Positions 21,124-28,208 of a stretch of 64,000 bases of DNA are shown here, one piece after another; within the stretch, counting starts at the first letter, position 1, and each line of letters begins with the position of its first letter. A program made the position numbers and the translations under genes. Source of the stretch: an uncultured Lachnospiraceae bacterium (GTDB lineage Bacteria > Bacillota > Clostridia > Lachnospirales > Lachnospiraceae); assembly GCA_947053345.1 (NCBI GenBank), contig CAMRSM010000018.1, positions 1 to 64,000 on the forward strand. Reading direction: 5' to 3'. The notes below the pieces were generated by a model, which made no database searches, had not been told where the DNA came from, and was given only the letters and a program-made list of their open reading frames with translations.

Positions 21124-22068
21124 TCAGTTTTCAGTTTCCAGTTCTTCAAATTCCACATAAGCGGAGCGGAAGCCAACACTGTAGCTGACGAGGGAACGGG
21201 CGTTGCTCAAGAACAACGCACCCAGACCGCCGTAGGAAGTGTGGTGGAAACAGGACCCCCGGAACGGCACGGCTTCTTCTTCCCCGCTGTCTGCGTATAT
21301 GTACGCCGTTTCTTCCTCCATATTCTGCGGTACAATGCCCAGCTGCCGCAGGATTTCTGGCACTTCATCCAGCGCAATTTCCATTTCCTTGAAGCGGCAG
21401 CCGTCCCAGTCTTCTTCCGGGGCTTCCGTTGTCACTGTAACGCCGTCCCCTGCTGCCAGATAGATTGTTTCCCCTGCTGCCGTCTGCGCCCTCTGCCATG
21501 CTTCGCTATCCGGGGACAGGTCCGCAACTGCTGCGTCATTGTCCTTTATGTACTCAATCGCACCTTTTGCCAGCCGCAGCCCTGCAACCATTTCCCAGTT
21601 GTCCCCGCACAAATCGCAAACGCCGTCCGGCGTGTGGGTATGTGTCCATGTTACCGGTCCGCTGCCCGTCAGCGTATGCCCGTAATCGTACTTTTCGCCG
21701 CTCTCGCTTTCGTCAAAGTAATATTTTCCCCGTGCCGTGTTGCCGTGCGGAAGCGTCCCGCCCTCTATGCTCTCATTGTGCAGATATTCCCATTCTGCAT
21801 TTGTCATCATGTGCCATCCCGGTCCCTTGCTGCGGCAAAGTGCGCTGGCGGCGTTGAAGTCAATGCAGTTCGCCGCTTTCGCATGCGGGATTGAACACGG
21901 AACGCCCTTGACCAGCGTATTTTCATACTTTGAAATATAGATTGCCTTTGCCCTCCTGCCGCAGACTTTAAAAACCGGGTCAAGCGGCTTCCCTGCTTCC
22001 GGGGTAAACTTCACCATTACAGACGGCAACCCCGCATTGTCGAAAAGTACCACATTTTCATGCTTCAT
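21124..22068 (-). CDS. C-type-lectin/FGE-fold protein, probable target of a diversity-generating retroelement
   Basis: 314 residues. The formylglycine-generating-enzyme-like/C-type-lectin fold is visible in KYENTLVKGVPCSIPHAKAA, WHMMTNAEWEYLHNES and DGVCDLCGDNWEMVAGLRL. The end (AVPFRGSCFHHTSYGGLGAL, FLSNARSLVSYSVGFRSAY) has the layout of variable regions. The codons for SCFHHTSYGG and for SLVSYSVGFRSAY all end in C or T, as expected if they come from AAY template codons. Such targets are usually binding proteins. It stands among early genes, away from tail genes, which is odd. ATG 22068 follows a leader related to that of parA. No reverse transcriptase is in the window. Confidence 0.75.
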   Translation of the reverse strand: MKHENVVLFDNAGLPSVMVKFTPEAGKPLDPVFKVCGRRAKAIYISKYENTLVKGVPCSIPHAKAANCIDFNAASALCRSKGPGWHMMTNAEWEYLHNESIEGGTLPHGNTARGKYYFDESESGEKYDYGHTLTGSGPVTWTHTHTPDGVCDLCGDNWEMVAGLRLAKGAIEYIKDNDAAVADLSPDSEAWQRAQTAAGETIYLAAGDGVTVTTEAPEEDWDGCRFKEMEIALDEVPEILRQLGIVPQNMEEETAYIYADSGEEEAVPFRGSCFHHTSYGGLGALFLSNARSLVSYSVGFRSAYVEFEELETEN

Positions 22069-22076
22069 GTTTGTTT

Positions 22077-22098
22077 CCTCCTTGTGTTGTATCTGGTT
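22077..22098 (-). repeat. Leader repeat, interrupted copy
   Basis: ACCAGATACAACACAAGGAGG on the minus strand reads as the parA-type leader with a 5-base insertion between the conserved block and the Shine-Dalgarno sequence. It precedes the lectin-fold gene. Confidence 0.5.
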
Positions 22099-22103
22099 TA
22101 TTG

Positions 22104-22463
22104 TTAATTTGATATTGCTTCTTTTCCCGTCCCGGCGTAATACAAAACGCCGTCTTTCTCATATAGCATTATCAGCCCTTTCAGTGCTGCCAGCGTGATT
22201 TCCTCTTTCATGCCCTCTGATATTCCGTATTTCTCACCCAGAAGAATATAGGCGCACCGCTTCAATATGTCCTGCCCTGCTGCCATGCCCCGGCTGCGCT
22301 CCTGCGGCTTGTTATCGTCCAAAACCTCCGTCAAGTACAAATGCACCGTCACGGGCGCAAATCCGCTGTTTATAGCCGCTCTGGTCAGTTCTCTTGCATA
22401 TTCCTTGTTGCGCCGGATTTCGCCCCGGTACGGGCTGCACACATAAAGCAGATTATTTCCCAA
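22104..22463 (-). CDS. Nucleoside 2-deoxyribosyltransferase-like protein (DUF4406/DUF7768 type)
   Basis: 119 residues from TTG 22463, with AGGAGGTG upstream; a longer frame exists but overlaps the previous gene. MGNNLLYVCSPYRGEIRRNK is the typical opening (YVCSPYRG), then GFAPVTVHLYLTEVLDDNKP and ISEGMKEEITLAALKG. Proteins of this type share the Rossmann-like fold of nucleoside 2-deoxyribosyltransferases and are common in Firmicutes phages. The substrate is unknown, but nucleotide-linked metabolism is likely. Confidence 0.75.
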   Translation of the reverse strand: MGNNLLYVCSPYRGEIRRNKEYARELTRAAINSGFAPVTVHLYLTEVLDDNKPQERSRGMAAGQDILKRCAYILLGEKYGISEGMKEEITLAALKGLIMLYEKDGVLYYAGTGKEAISN

Positions 22464-22476
22464 CCCCTGCCACCTC

Positions 22477-22782
22477 CTATCCGTCAAATTCCAGTTCTTC
22501 ATCTGCGCCCACGACTGCTGCCGGGGCTGGCGTTTCTTCCTGCTGCCATTCCGCAAGGTCAAGCATGGTCCCGCACTTGCTGCAATAGTGCCAGTCAGAA
22601 GCGACATGGAAGCGGAAGCCGTCTTTTCTGTCCGGGGCAATGTCTGCGTCATAGCAGGAAAACAAATGTTTCCCGCAGATAGGACAGTAAAAGCTATTCA
22701 AATATCCCAGCTGCGGTTGCCCGGTCAATGTCGGCTGCTGCCCTCTCACCCTCCGGGGCTTCCATGCTTTCTTTTTCTTCAC
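22477..22782 (-). CDS. Zinc-ribbon protein, unknown
   Basis: 101 residues if it starts at GTG 22782 (AGGAGG upstream); an earlier GTG at 22836 lacks a ribosome site and overlaps the preceding gene. Two Cys pairs, FYCPICGKHLFSC and HYCSKCGTMLDLAEW, form a zinc ribbon, with a basic N-terminus (KKKKAWKPRRVRGQQP) and acidic end. One of the Cys-rich group in this region. Function unknown. Confidence 0.6.
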   Translation of the reverse strand: MKKKKAWKPRRVRGQQPTLTGQPQLGYLNSFYCPICGKHLFSCYDADIAPDRKDGFRFHVASDWHYCSKCGTMLDLAEWQQEETPAPAAVVGADEELEFDG

Positions 22783-22799
22783 TGCTGCCACCTCCTGCA

Positions 22800-22818
22800 A
22801 TGTGTCCAATTCGGACAA
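22800..22818. repeat. 19-bp motif between two small Cys-rich genes (copy 3 of 3)
   Basis: ATGTGTCCAATTCGGACAA, two mismatches from the copy at 3043-3061 and in the same orientation. Here the TGTCC/GGACA arms are a perfect inverted repeat around a 5-base centre. Confidence 0.55.
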
Positions 22819-22823
22819 CTTAT

Positions 22824-23201
22824 TTATCCGGCGCACCCTTTTTCAAACTGTGCTGTCAGTTCTTCATACTGCGCTTTAAGGTCTTTTATATTTGCATTTG
22901 TTGCGCACTCTGCACACATTTCGTGTTTCTCGCTGTCATACGGGCAGTAGTCCCAGCATATCCTTATTTCTTCATCCAGATTGCTTGCCAGCACCCACAT
23001 TGCAAATGCTATGTCCGAAAACTCTTTCTTGACCTCCGCTGCGGCTGGCTCTTTGACTGCTGCCACTTCCCCATCCGTTATGCCGTACTTTGCTTTCAAA
23101 TCTTTGTACATCCTGCGGGCGGTTTCCTTTTCGCCGCCCACGCCGTTTTCCGCAAGTGCTTTCACCGCCGCCAGCTTTTTAATCATTGATTCTTTCTGCA
23201 A
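22824..23201 (-). CDS. DUF2786-like protein (paralogue of the 25598 gene)
   Basis: 125 residues from TTG 23201 (AGGAGGTG 8 bases upstream); the next ATG gives 120. The N-terminal segment IKKLAAVKALAENGVGGEKE followed by TARRMYKDLKAKYGITDGE is the DUF2786 pattern and closely resembles the start of the protein encoded at 25598-26170. The C-terminal half has Cys pairs (CWDYCPY, CAECATN). Role unknown. The pair probably arose by duplication. Confidence 0.65.
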   Translation of the reverse strand: MQKESMIKKLAAVKALAENGVGGEKETARRMYKDLKAKYGITDGEVAAVKEPAAAEVKKEFSDIAFAMWVLASNLDEEIRICWDYCPYDSEKHEMCAECATNANIKDLKAQYEELTAQFEKGCAG

Positions 23202-23214
23202 CTGCTTCCACCTC

Positions 23215-24168
23215 CTATCCCTTTTTCCTGCTATATTCTTCAAACCGTTCTACCGTTGCGAAAATCCGTCTATTGTTCACCCATCTTTGAAGAAGCCGCA
23301 CCTTATCCGTGCTTTTCGTATGCTCTTTGTCGTATATCATGACATACGGGTTATATCCCAAATCACGCAGCGTGTAAATTCGTTCCAAATCCTGCTCATG
23401 CGTTGTGTCATAGTTCGTCAGCACGAAAACAATCATCTTTTCCCTGCCCCACCCCGTAATCTCTTTGAAATACTTTAGTTTCGGCAGAATAATTTCTCTG
23501 TCTTCGTACCGGTCCCATGCAAAGTGAATGGCTTTTACCCTTATTTTCTTTATCAGTTCCGCTTTTTCTTCTGTCATAATGCGTATGTCAATCCCTTGAT
23601 TTATGTCCACCTTTGCTTTGCTGTCTATCAGCTGCCACAAAAGGTCTTTCCAATCCGGGCAAGCAATCAAGTTTGGGTCACATAGCACAATGTTTTTCTG
23701 CCCTTTCCAAAATTCTGATATGTTAGCCACTTTCCGTGACTTCTTCCCCTCTTTGCACCCTACATGACAGAATTTGCACCCTCTGGGGCATCCCCTTGTC
23801 AGAAATCCAAATGCCGTGTCTTTTGTCTGTTCTGGGTATAGCGAATAGTCCGGGTATATGTGTTCTATCTCATGCGTCAGTTGTCCGTCTTTCCCTTTTT
23901 CAAATATTTCTTCTCCGTCAACCGTCTTTATTGCGTACCCGCTACCGCCCTTTATGACTTCCTTTGCGTTCACATAGTACGGATAGTCCGGCGTAAAGCT
24001 AAATACCTTTGACATATACACTTTGCCCATAGGCGGCAGCGGGAAGCCGTGCTTTGTCGGTATGTACCATTCCACATTGTCCCCCTGCTTCTTATGCCAT
24101 GCAGACAATTTCATCAATGGCAAGTTGGGGTATCTGTGACCGTCAACATCTATCAGCCCCACTTCCAT
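23215..24168 (-). CDS. Radical SAM protein
   Basis: 317 residues from ATG 24168 (AGGAGGTGG upstream), overlapping the end of the methyltransferase gene by 26 bases. The iron-sulfur motif is C-x3-C-x2-C in GFLTRGCPRGCKFCHVGCKE. The N-terminal part (GLIDVDGHRYPNLPLMKLSA) resembles the cobalamin-binding-like front of phage radical SAM proteins, and the barrel continues with DINQGIDIRIMTEEKAELIK. These phage enzymes have unknown substrates. Its coupling to a DNA methyltransferase suggests action on DNA or nucleotides, which is inference only. Confidence 0.82.
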   Translation of the reverse strand: MEVGLIDVDGHRYPNLPLMKLSAWHKKQGDNVEWYIPTKHGFPLPPMGKVYMSKVFSFTPDYPYYVNAKEVIKGGSGYAIKTVDGEEIFEKGKDGQLTHEIEHIYPDYSLYPEQTKDTAFGFLTRGCPRGCKFCHVGCKEGKKSRKVANISEFWKGQKNIVLCDPNLIACPDWKDLLWQLIDSKAKVDINQGIDIRIMTEEKAELIKKIRVKAIHFAWDRYEDREIILPKLKYFKEITGWGREKMIVFVLTNYDTTHEQDLERIYTLRDLGYNPYVMIYDKEHTKSTDKVRLLQRWVNNRRIFATVERFEEYSRKKG

Positions 24169-25594
24169 TCCCTGCCACCTCCTTTTCGACTGCCATAATT
24201 CCCCGGAAGACACGAACGGCGCACGGAACGGCAATGCTGTTTCCCAGTGCCGTATATCTCGCATTGTCTGAAATCCCTTTGCCGTCTTTTCGCTCCTGCG
24301 TCCATCCGTCCGGGAAGCCGTCAAGCCGTTCACATTCAAGCGGGGTCAACCTCCGTACAATGTGCTTTAATACCCCCTTGCCCTTTCTCTTTTCTGTCAC
24401 CAGCGTTTCAGACCCGCCACCGTTATTCCCTCCCGTTGCCCGCAGCGTCCCCACTCCCTCTTTATATCCACCGTACCCATCCAGACGATATGCCCCGCAG
24501 TCCTGCACCACAAGTGAAGTCCCGCCCCTAACCTTTTCTTGTCCCGCTGTTATCGTCCCGGAAACGGTGTCTTCCTTGAATGTTGACCGCTCCCCGCTTC
24601 TGTATAGCTTCGTGTCTGGCACACATACTGCGTGGCGGTCTGCCGTTGTCAGTGTTGGTGCTGTGTCCTCCTGCATAATGCCCAGCTGGTTTCCACCGTT
24701 CTTCCCGGTCCTCCCTATCGCTGCCCCATTCAGCACATACACGGGCAGCATATAAAGCCCCGTTGAAGCACCACCGCCGCCGTCCGTTGCTTTCAGTGTC
24801 ACGCTTTTTTCTGCGTTTATATGAATACGGTCCCCGGTCCTTCCAAAATCAAATGTCATTTGCCCGTCTGCGTCTTGTTCCATTCCTCCGCTATCCTCTC
24901 TAGCAGCGCAATCTTCAAGTCCTGCGGTATCTCCTTTTGTTTCTCCTGCGCCCGGCGCAGAATACCCCAACACGCTTTCGCACTCAAAAAGTATTTGTCC
25001 GGCACGGTCGTTTCCAAAACTGCATACAAGGAAGATACGTTTTCTTCGCTGGGGTACTCCCCAATATTGAGCGTCCAGCACCCGCCAAGCTGTACTTCCC
25101 CCCCCCCTGCTTCTAACCATTCCGGCTGCTGCCCATCTTCCGCTATCAGGCATTGGAATGTTGGTCTTTGTGACTTCTTCAAGCACCCTGCGGAAATCCT
25201 GCCCTTTATTGCTTGAAAAAGCCCCCGCCACATTTTCCCAGATAATGTATTTTGGGTATTTTCCATTTGTTGCGCACCTCATTTCATCAATCACCCGCAC
25301 CGCTTCAAAGAAAAGCTGCGACTTCTCGCCGTCAAGCCCTTTCTGGTTTCCTGCGGTTGATAGGTTCTGGCAGGGGCTGCCGAAACTTATAATGTCCACC
25401 GGGTCAAGGTCTGCCCCGTTCAGCTTTGTTATGTCCCCCAGTTGCTTTGCTTTCGGGAAGTGCAGTGCGGCAATCTCAATGCAGTTCGGTTCAATTTCGC
25501 TGGTCCATACCGTCTTTATCCCCACCCCTGCTGCCGCCAGCGGAAATCCTGCGATACCGTCAAACAGACTGCCCAGCGTCAATCCTGCTGCCAC
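24143..25594 (-). CDS. DNA (cytosine-5) methyltransferase with a 10-G tract
   Basis: 483 residues, GTG start with GGGAGGTG upstream. C5-MTase motifs in order: I (GSLFDGIAGFPLAAAGVG), IV with catalytic Cys (ISFGSPCQNLSTAGNQKG), VI (IIWENVAGAF), VIII (YWGVPQRRKRIFLV), a variable target-recognition region, then IX (RRLTPLECERLDGFPDGW) and X (YTALGNSIAVPC). It methylates cytosine in its own genome, guarding against restriction or acting in regulation. At 25098-25107 the coding strand has ten consecutive G, where slippage would shift the frame between motifs VI and VIII. An overlapping open frame covers 24856-25266. Confidence 0.92.
   Translation of the reverse strand: MAAGLTLGSLFDGIAGFPLAAAGVGIKTVWTSEIEPNCIEIAALHFPKAKQLGDITKLNGADLDPVDIISFGSPCQNLSTAGNQKGLDGEKSQLFFEAVRVIDEMRCATNGKYPKYIIWENVAGAFSSNKGQDFRRVLEEVTKTNIPMPDSGRWAAAGMVRSRGGGSTAWRVLDAQYWGVPQRRKRIFLVCSFGNDRAGQILFECESVLGYSAPGAGETKGDTAGLEDCAAREDSGGMEQDADGQMTFDFGRTGDRIHINAEKSVTLKATDGGGGASTGLYMLPVYVLNGAAIGRTGKNGGNQLGIMQEDTAPTLTTADRHAVCVPDTKLYRSGERSTFKEDTVSGTITAGQEKVRGGTSLVVQDCGAYRLDGYGGYKEGVGTLRATGGNNGGGSETLVTEKRKGKGVLKHIVRRLTPLECERLDGFPDGWTQERKDGKGISDNARYTALGNSIAVPCAVRVFRGIMAVEKEVAGNGSGADRC
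24856..25266 (-). CDS. Overlapping alternative frame inside the methyltransferase gene
   Basis: 136 residues in the +1 frame of the methyltransferase, open on both sides of the 10-G tract. The stretch CWTLNIGEYPSEENVSSLYA, then YFLSAKACWGILRRAQEKQK, resembles, from memory, proteins found in phages of Clostridia ('...YFLSxKACxGILRRA...RGKELP'). Loss of one G would fuse the methyltransferase N-terminal half to it. It has no strong ribosome site of its own. It is either a dual-coding gene, a phase-variable alternative C-terminus, or an accidental open frame; I lean to real but unproven. Confidence 0.4.
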   Translation of the reverse strand: MENTQNTLSGKMWRGLFQAIKGRISAGCLKKSQRPTFQCLIAEDGQQPEWLEAGGGEVQLGGCWTLNIGEYPSEENVSSLYAVLETTVPDKYFLSAKACWGILRRAQEKQKEIPQDLKIALLERIAEEWNKTQTGK

Positions 25595-25597
25595 CGC

Positions 25598-26170
25598 TTA
25601 CACCTCCCTTGCTTCAATCGCCGCTTTTGGCGGTGTCCTGCCGTCCATCACCATCCGCATGAAAGCAGCCTTTTTATACTTCCGTTCTTCTTCCTCTGTC
25701 AATTCCCTTTCTGGGAAGTCATGCTCTTTATATGCCCTTGCCGTTTTATCCGGGAAAAGGTTGTTCTTCTGCTTGAAAGCAATCATGAACGCTTCCAGTT
25801 CCCTTTTCATTTCCTCCCGGTAAAAGCCGAAAAGCAGTTCTATTTCTGCCGCTTCAAGCGCAGTGCAGACGCACCCACGCTTCTTCCTGCGGCTATATTT
25901 CCCGGTGTATATGTAGCTTTCGCCGCTCCCGGTCACTTTGTAGAAAATCTGTAAAAGCAATTCTTCTTCAAGTTTCGTGCCGTATGAAAACCACCGCTTT
26001 TCCAGCTGCGCAAGTGCCGCTTCCGCTTCATCCTCTGAAATGTCATACTTCCGGCACAATTCTTCATACATCCGCAGGGCGGTTTCTTTTTCGCCGCCCA
26101 CGCCCCTTTCGGCAAGTGCCTTGATTTTTCCCAGCTTTTCAAGCACCTTTTCACGTTGTATCTGGTCCAT
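25598..26170 (-). CDS. DUF2786-like protein
   Basis: 190 residues. The N-terminus EKLGKIKALAERGVGGEKET, then ALRMYEELCRKYDISEDEAE, is DUF2786-like and paralogous to the 22824 gene. The middle segment (LLLQIFYKVTGSGESYIYTG, KKRGCVCTALEAAEIELLFG, FYREEMKRELEAFMIAFKQK) is mixed alpha/beta. ATG 26170 with AGGAGGG upstream. It precedes the methyltransferase gene by four bases and is probably co-translated with it. DUF2786 proteins are widespread in phages and have no established activity. Confidence 0.72.
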   Translation of the reverse strand: MDQIQREKVLEKLGKIKALAERGVGGEKETALRMYEELCRKYDISEDEAEAALAQLEKRWFSYGTKLEEELLLQIFYKVTGSGESYIYTGKYSRRKKRGCVCTALEAAEIELLFGFYREEMKRELEAFMIAFKQKNNLFPDKTARAYKEHDFPERELTEEEERKYKKAAFMRMVMDGRTPPKAAIEAREV

Positions 26171-26210
26171 GTGTTTCCCTCCTAAATCTCCAATACTTGC
26201 CCCGGATAAA

Positions 26211-26639
26211 TCAAATCACACCCCCTAAATAGCACCACGACTGCGGGGCTTTCTTCACTCCTACTTCCAGCAGTGACAGCGGTTTTTCATATTCCCGCAC
26301 ATGGGATATATGCCAGCCCCACAAAGGCTTCCCGCTGTCCCCTGCATAGGCTTCCAGCTGTTTCCTTGTCAAGCAGCTTGCCCGTTCCAGATTGTACGGT
26401 GTCCCGCTGTCCTGCGGCGGCAATGCCCATGTGGGAAGCCCCGGCACGGTGTTCAGTTTGTAGAAGCAATCACAGACAAATTCACCGACAACGCCCACGC
26501 CGCCCGTCACATAGACAAGCACTGTATATGGACCGTTTCCCCGTGGTCTGGTCTTTCGGATTTCAAGCAGCTTTGCGCCCAGCCTTATTTCCCGCCACCA
26601 TTCCGGGTGCAGTGATATAATGATTGCACTATATGCCAT
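26211..26639 (-). CDS. ASCH/PUA-like domain protein
   Basis: 142 residues from ATG 26639 (GGAGGG upstream). The beginning SAIIISLHPEWWREIRLGAK, then LLEIRKTRPRGNGPYTVLVY, is characteristic of ASCH-type domains of phages (PUA-like fold, 'EIRK(T/R)'). Such folds bind RNA or modified nucleotides. The second half (WGWHISHVREYEKPLSLLEV) closes the barrel. The prophage ParB also ends in a related-looking domain. Substrate unknown. Confidence 0.75.
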   Translation of the reverse strand: MAYSAIIISLHPEWWREIRLGAKLLEIRKTRPRGNGPYTVLVYVTGGVGVVGEFVCDCFYKLNTVPGLPTWALPPQDSGTPYNLERASCLTRKQLEAYAGDSGKPLWGWHISHVREYEKPLSLLEVGVKKAPQSWCYLGGVI

Positions 26640-26958
26640 CTTCCCTGCCCTCCGTAAATTCGTTGTCAAGTTCAATGCGGATATACAGAATGTGCTTCAA
26701 TTCCTCCACCTTGTATTCCCCAAATTGTTCCACTGGGACCTGCGGCGGCAATGCGTCAATCCTTGTCCAGTCCCACATCTTTTCAGTTGCCTTGTATGTT
26801 TCCATCCCTATCCCGTAACGCTTCACCCTGCGTGTCTTCCTTATCCCTGCATTGTGCGCATTTGCCGCATATCCTCTGAAAATCACCTGCCCTGCCGCAT
26901 TTATAATCACAACTCTGTCACTGGGCGTGACTTTCTCTATCGCTTCACTTAACATCAT
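26629..26958 (-). CDS. Hypothetical phage protein
   Basis: 109 residues from ATG 26958 (GGAGGTGG upstream). The first half is strand-rich (LSEAIEKVTPSDRVVIINAA, GQVIFRGYAANAHNAGI), the rest charged, ending in an acidic tail. It overlaps the start of the ASCH-type gene by 11 bases and the end of rep by 14, so the three are co-translated. Short relatives with 'VIIINxxGxxIFxGYAAN' occur in phages; function unknown. Confidence 0.65.
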   Translation of the reverse strand: MMLSEAIEKVTPSDRVVIINAAGQVIFRGYAANAHNAGIRKTRRVKRYGIGMETYKATEKMWDWTRIDALPPQVPVEQFGEYKVEELKHILYIRIELDNEFTEGREDGI

Positions 26959-27973
26959 CTTGACCACCTCCGTTCACTGGCTGCGCCCTGCTGCCAGCCT
27001 TTCCCTTTCGCTTCCTCCTGCTGCCCGCCGCCGTCTTCTTTGCTGTCTGCTTCTTTGGCTTCTTCTTCCACATTTTCAAGTAAATGTGCCACCCGGTCTG
27101 TTCATAATAGACTGCTTCGCAGGAAGTTATATTGTAATCTGCATATATCTTCTGAAACTCCGACAATCCCCCATCCGCAGACTTCGCCAGCTGTTCAACC
27201 TTTGCTTTGCTATACTTGAAATCGTTGCATTTCTCCGTTGGTTCTTCCAGATTGCGGCTGGCTTTCCATAGGCTCTTGTCTGCCGCTTCCTGCGGCTTGC
27301 TGTCCTCCCGCTTTGTTTCTGGGCGTTCCAGATTGCGGCTGGAAGAATACCGTTTCTTTCCCTGCGGGTCTTTTATGATATACTTACAAAGTCCCTCTAT
27401 CCCGTTTTCATTCATTTGCAGACGGTCCGCATTGACCCAGCCCATCTTCTCCACGCTGTCCCTATATGCTGCCGCTTCCGCTTTGTCCGGGCTGTCTGCT
27501 TTCTTCCAGTTCACCCGCTGCGCCGTCCACATCATTTCCACTTCGTCACGGTCCATGCCGCCATTCATGATTATGTGGTGATGTATTCTTTTCAGCTGCT
27601 GCCCGTCCTTTGAAAACTTGTATTCCGTCACTAATATGTATTTCAAAGGTTCAAGACCCAGCTTCTGCCGTCTGTATGCTATCCGGCGTAAATAGTTCCC
27701 CACAATCTTTTCCGCTTCCTCGACTGTTCCGGGCAAGTTATCCACACTATATGTGCATGAAGTGTGCAAATCCCCAACATGAAAGTTGCCATTCCCTAAC
27801 TGCACAAGATACCGTTTGGCGTTCTTATCGTTCAAGGCGTTCTGCTTCGGCTTCTTCGCTTTCCTCCGCTTCCCCCTTTTCCCTCTGGCTGCTTCCTCTG
27901 CCTTTTCTGTTCTGGGGATAATATCAACTTCCCTATAATCGGCGCAGTCTGTCTTCTTCTCTCTGATAAACAT
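26945..27973 (-). CDS. rep: HUH-type rolling-circle replication initiator
   Basis: 342 residues. The HUH metal motif is in QQLKRIHHHIIMNGGMDRDE; the nicking Tyr is probably in EGLCKYIIKDPQGKKRYSSS, a pattern I know from replication proteins of gut-bacterial phages and plasmids. The N-terminus is basic (KRGKRRKAKKPKQNALN) and the C-terminus ends in a Lys/Arg-rich tail. It would nick its origin and start rolling-circle or theta-like replication of the element. The upstream 414-base gap has operator-like palindromes and an opposing RNA unit, suggesting control of copy number. ATG 27973. Confidence 0.78.
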   Translation of the reverse strand: MFIREKKTDCADYREVDIIPRTEKAEEAARGKRGKRRKAKKPKQNALNDKNAKRYLVQLGNGNFHVGDLHTSCTYSVDNLPGTVEEAEKIVGNYLRRIAYRRQKLGLEPLKYILVTEYKFSKDGQQLKRIHHHIIMNGGMDRDEVEMMWTAQRVNWKKADSPDKAEAAAYRDSVEKMGWVNADRLQMNENGIEGLCKYIIKDPQGKKRYSSSRNLERPETKREDSKPQEAADKSLWKASRNLEEPTEKCNDFKYSKAKVEQLAKSADGGLSEFQKIYADYNITSCEAVYYEQTGWHIYLKMWKKKPKKQTAKKTAAGSRRKRKGKAGSRAQPVNGGGQDDVK

Positions 27974-28078
27974 ACTGCACTTCCTTTTCCGTCCTCATGC
28001 CATACCATACGGCTTTTTGGGTACATCCGCAGGAAGTGCCGGGGTTCTCCCCCTCCACCTATCCATCTATATATCCAC

Positions 28079-28092
28079 ATCTTACGGAAGTA
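28079..28092. promoter_or_regulatory. Operator-like palindrome, copy 5 of 7
   Basis: ATCTTACGGAAGTA, upstream of rep; 27 bases from copy 6. Confidence 0.6.
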
Positions 28093-28105
28093 TATACTAT
28101 ACTCA

Positions 28106-28119
28106 TTCTTACGGAAGTA
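28106..28119. promoter_or_regulatory. Operator-like palindrome, copy 6 of 7
   Basis: TTCTTACGGAAGTA, same orientation as copy 5; a TATAGT -10-like box lies between the two on the minus strand. Confidence 0.6.
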
Positions 28120-28208
28120 TAACTATATATAACTATCGTAGGAATGTTAATACCCCATACAAGCCCGCTTTTGCGGTCTGAAAACCGCTGTTTTCAAGGG
28201 TCTTCCCT

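Noticed and set aside
27832..28080. 82-codon minus-strand frame at the rep start
   Set aside because: It overlaps rep, has low-complexity Arg/Gly content and no ribosome site.
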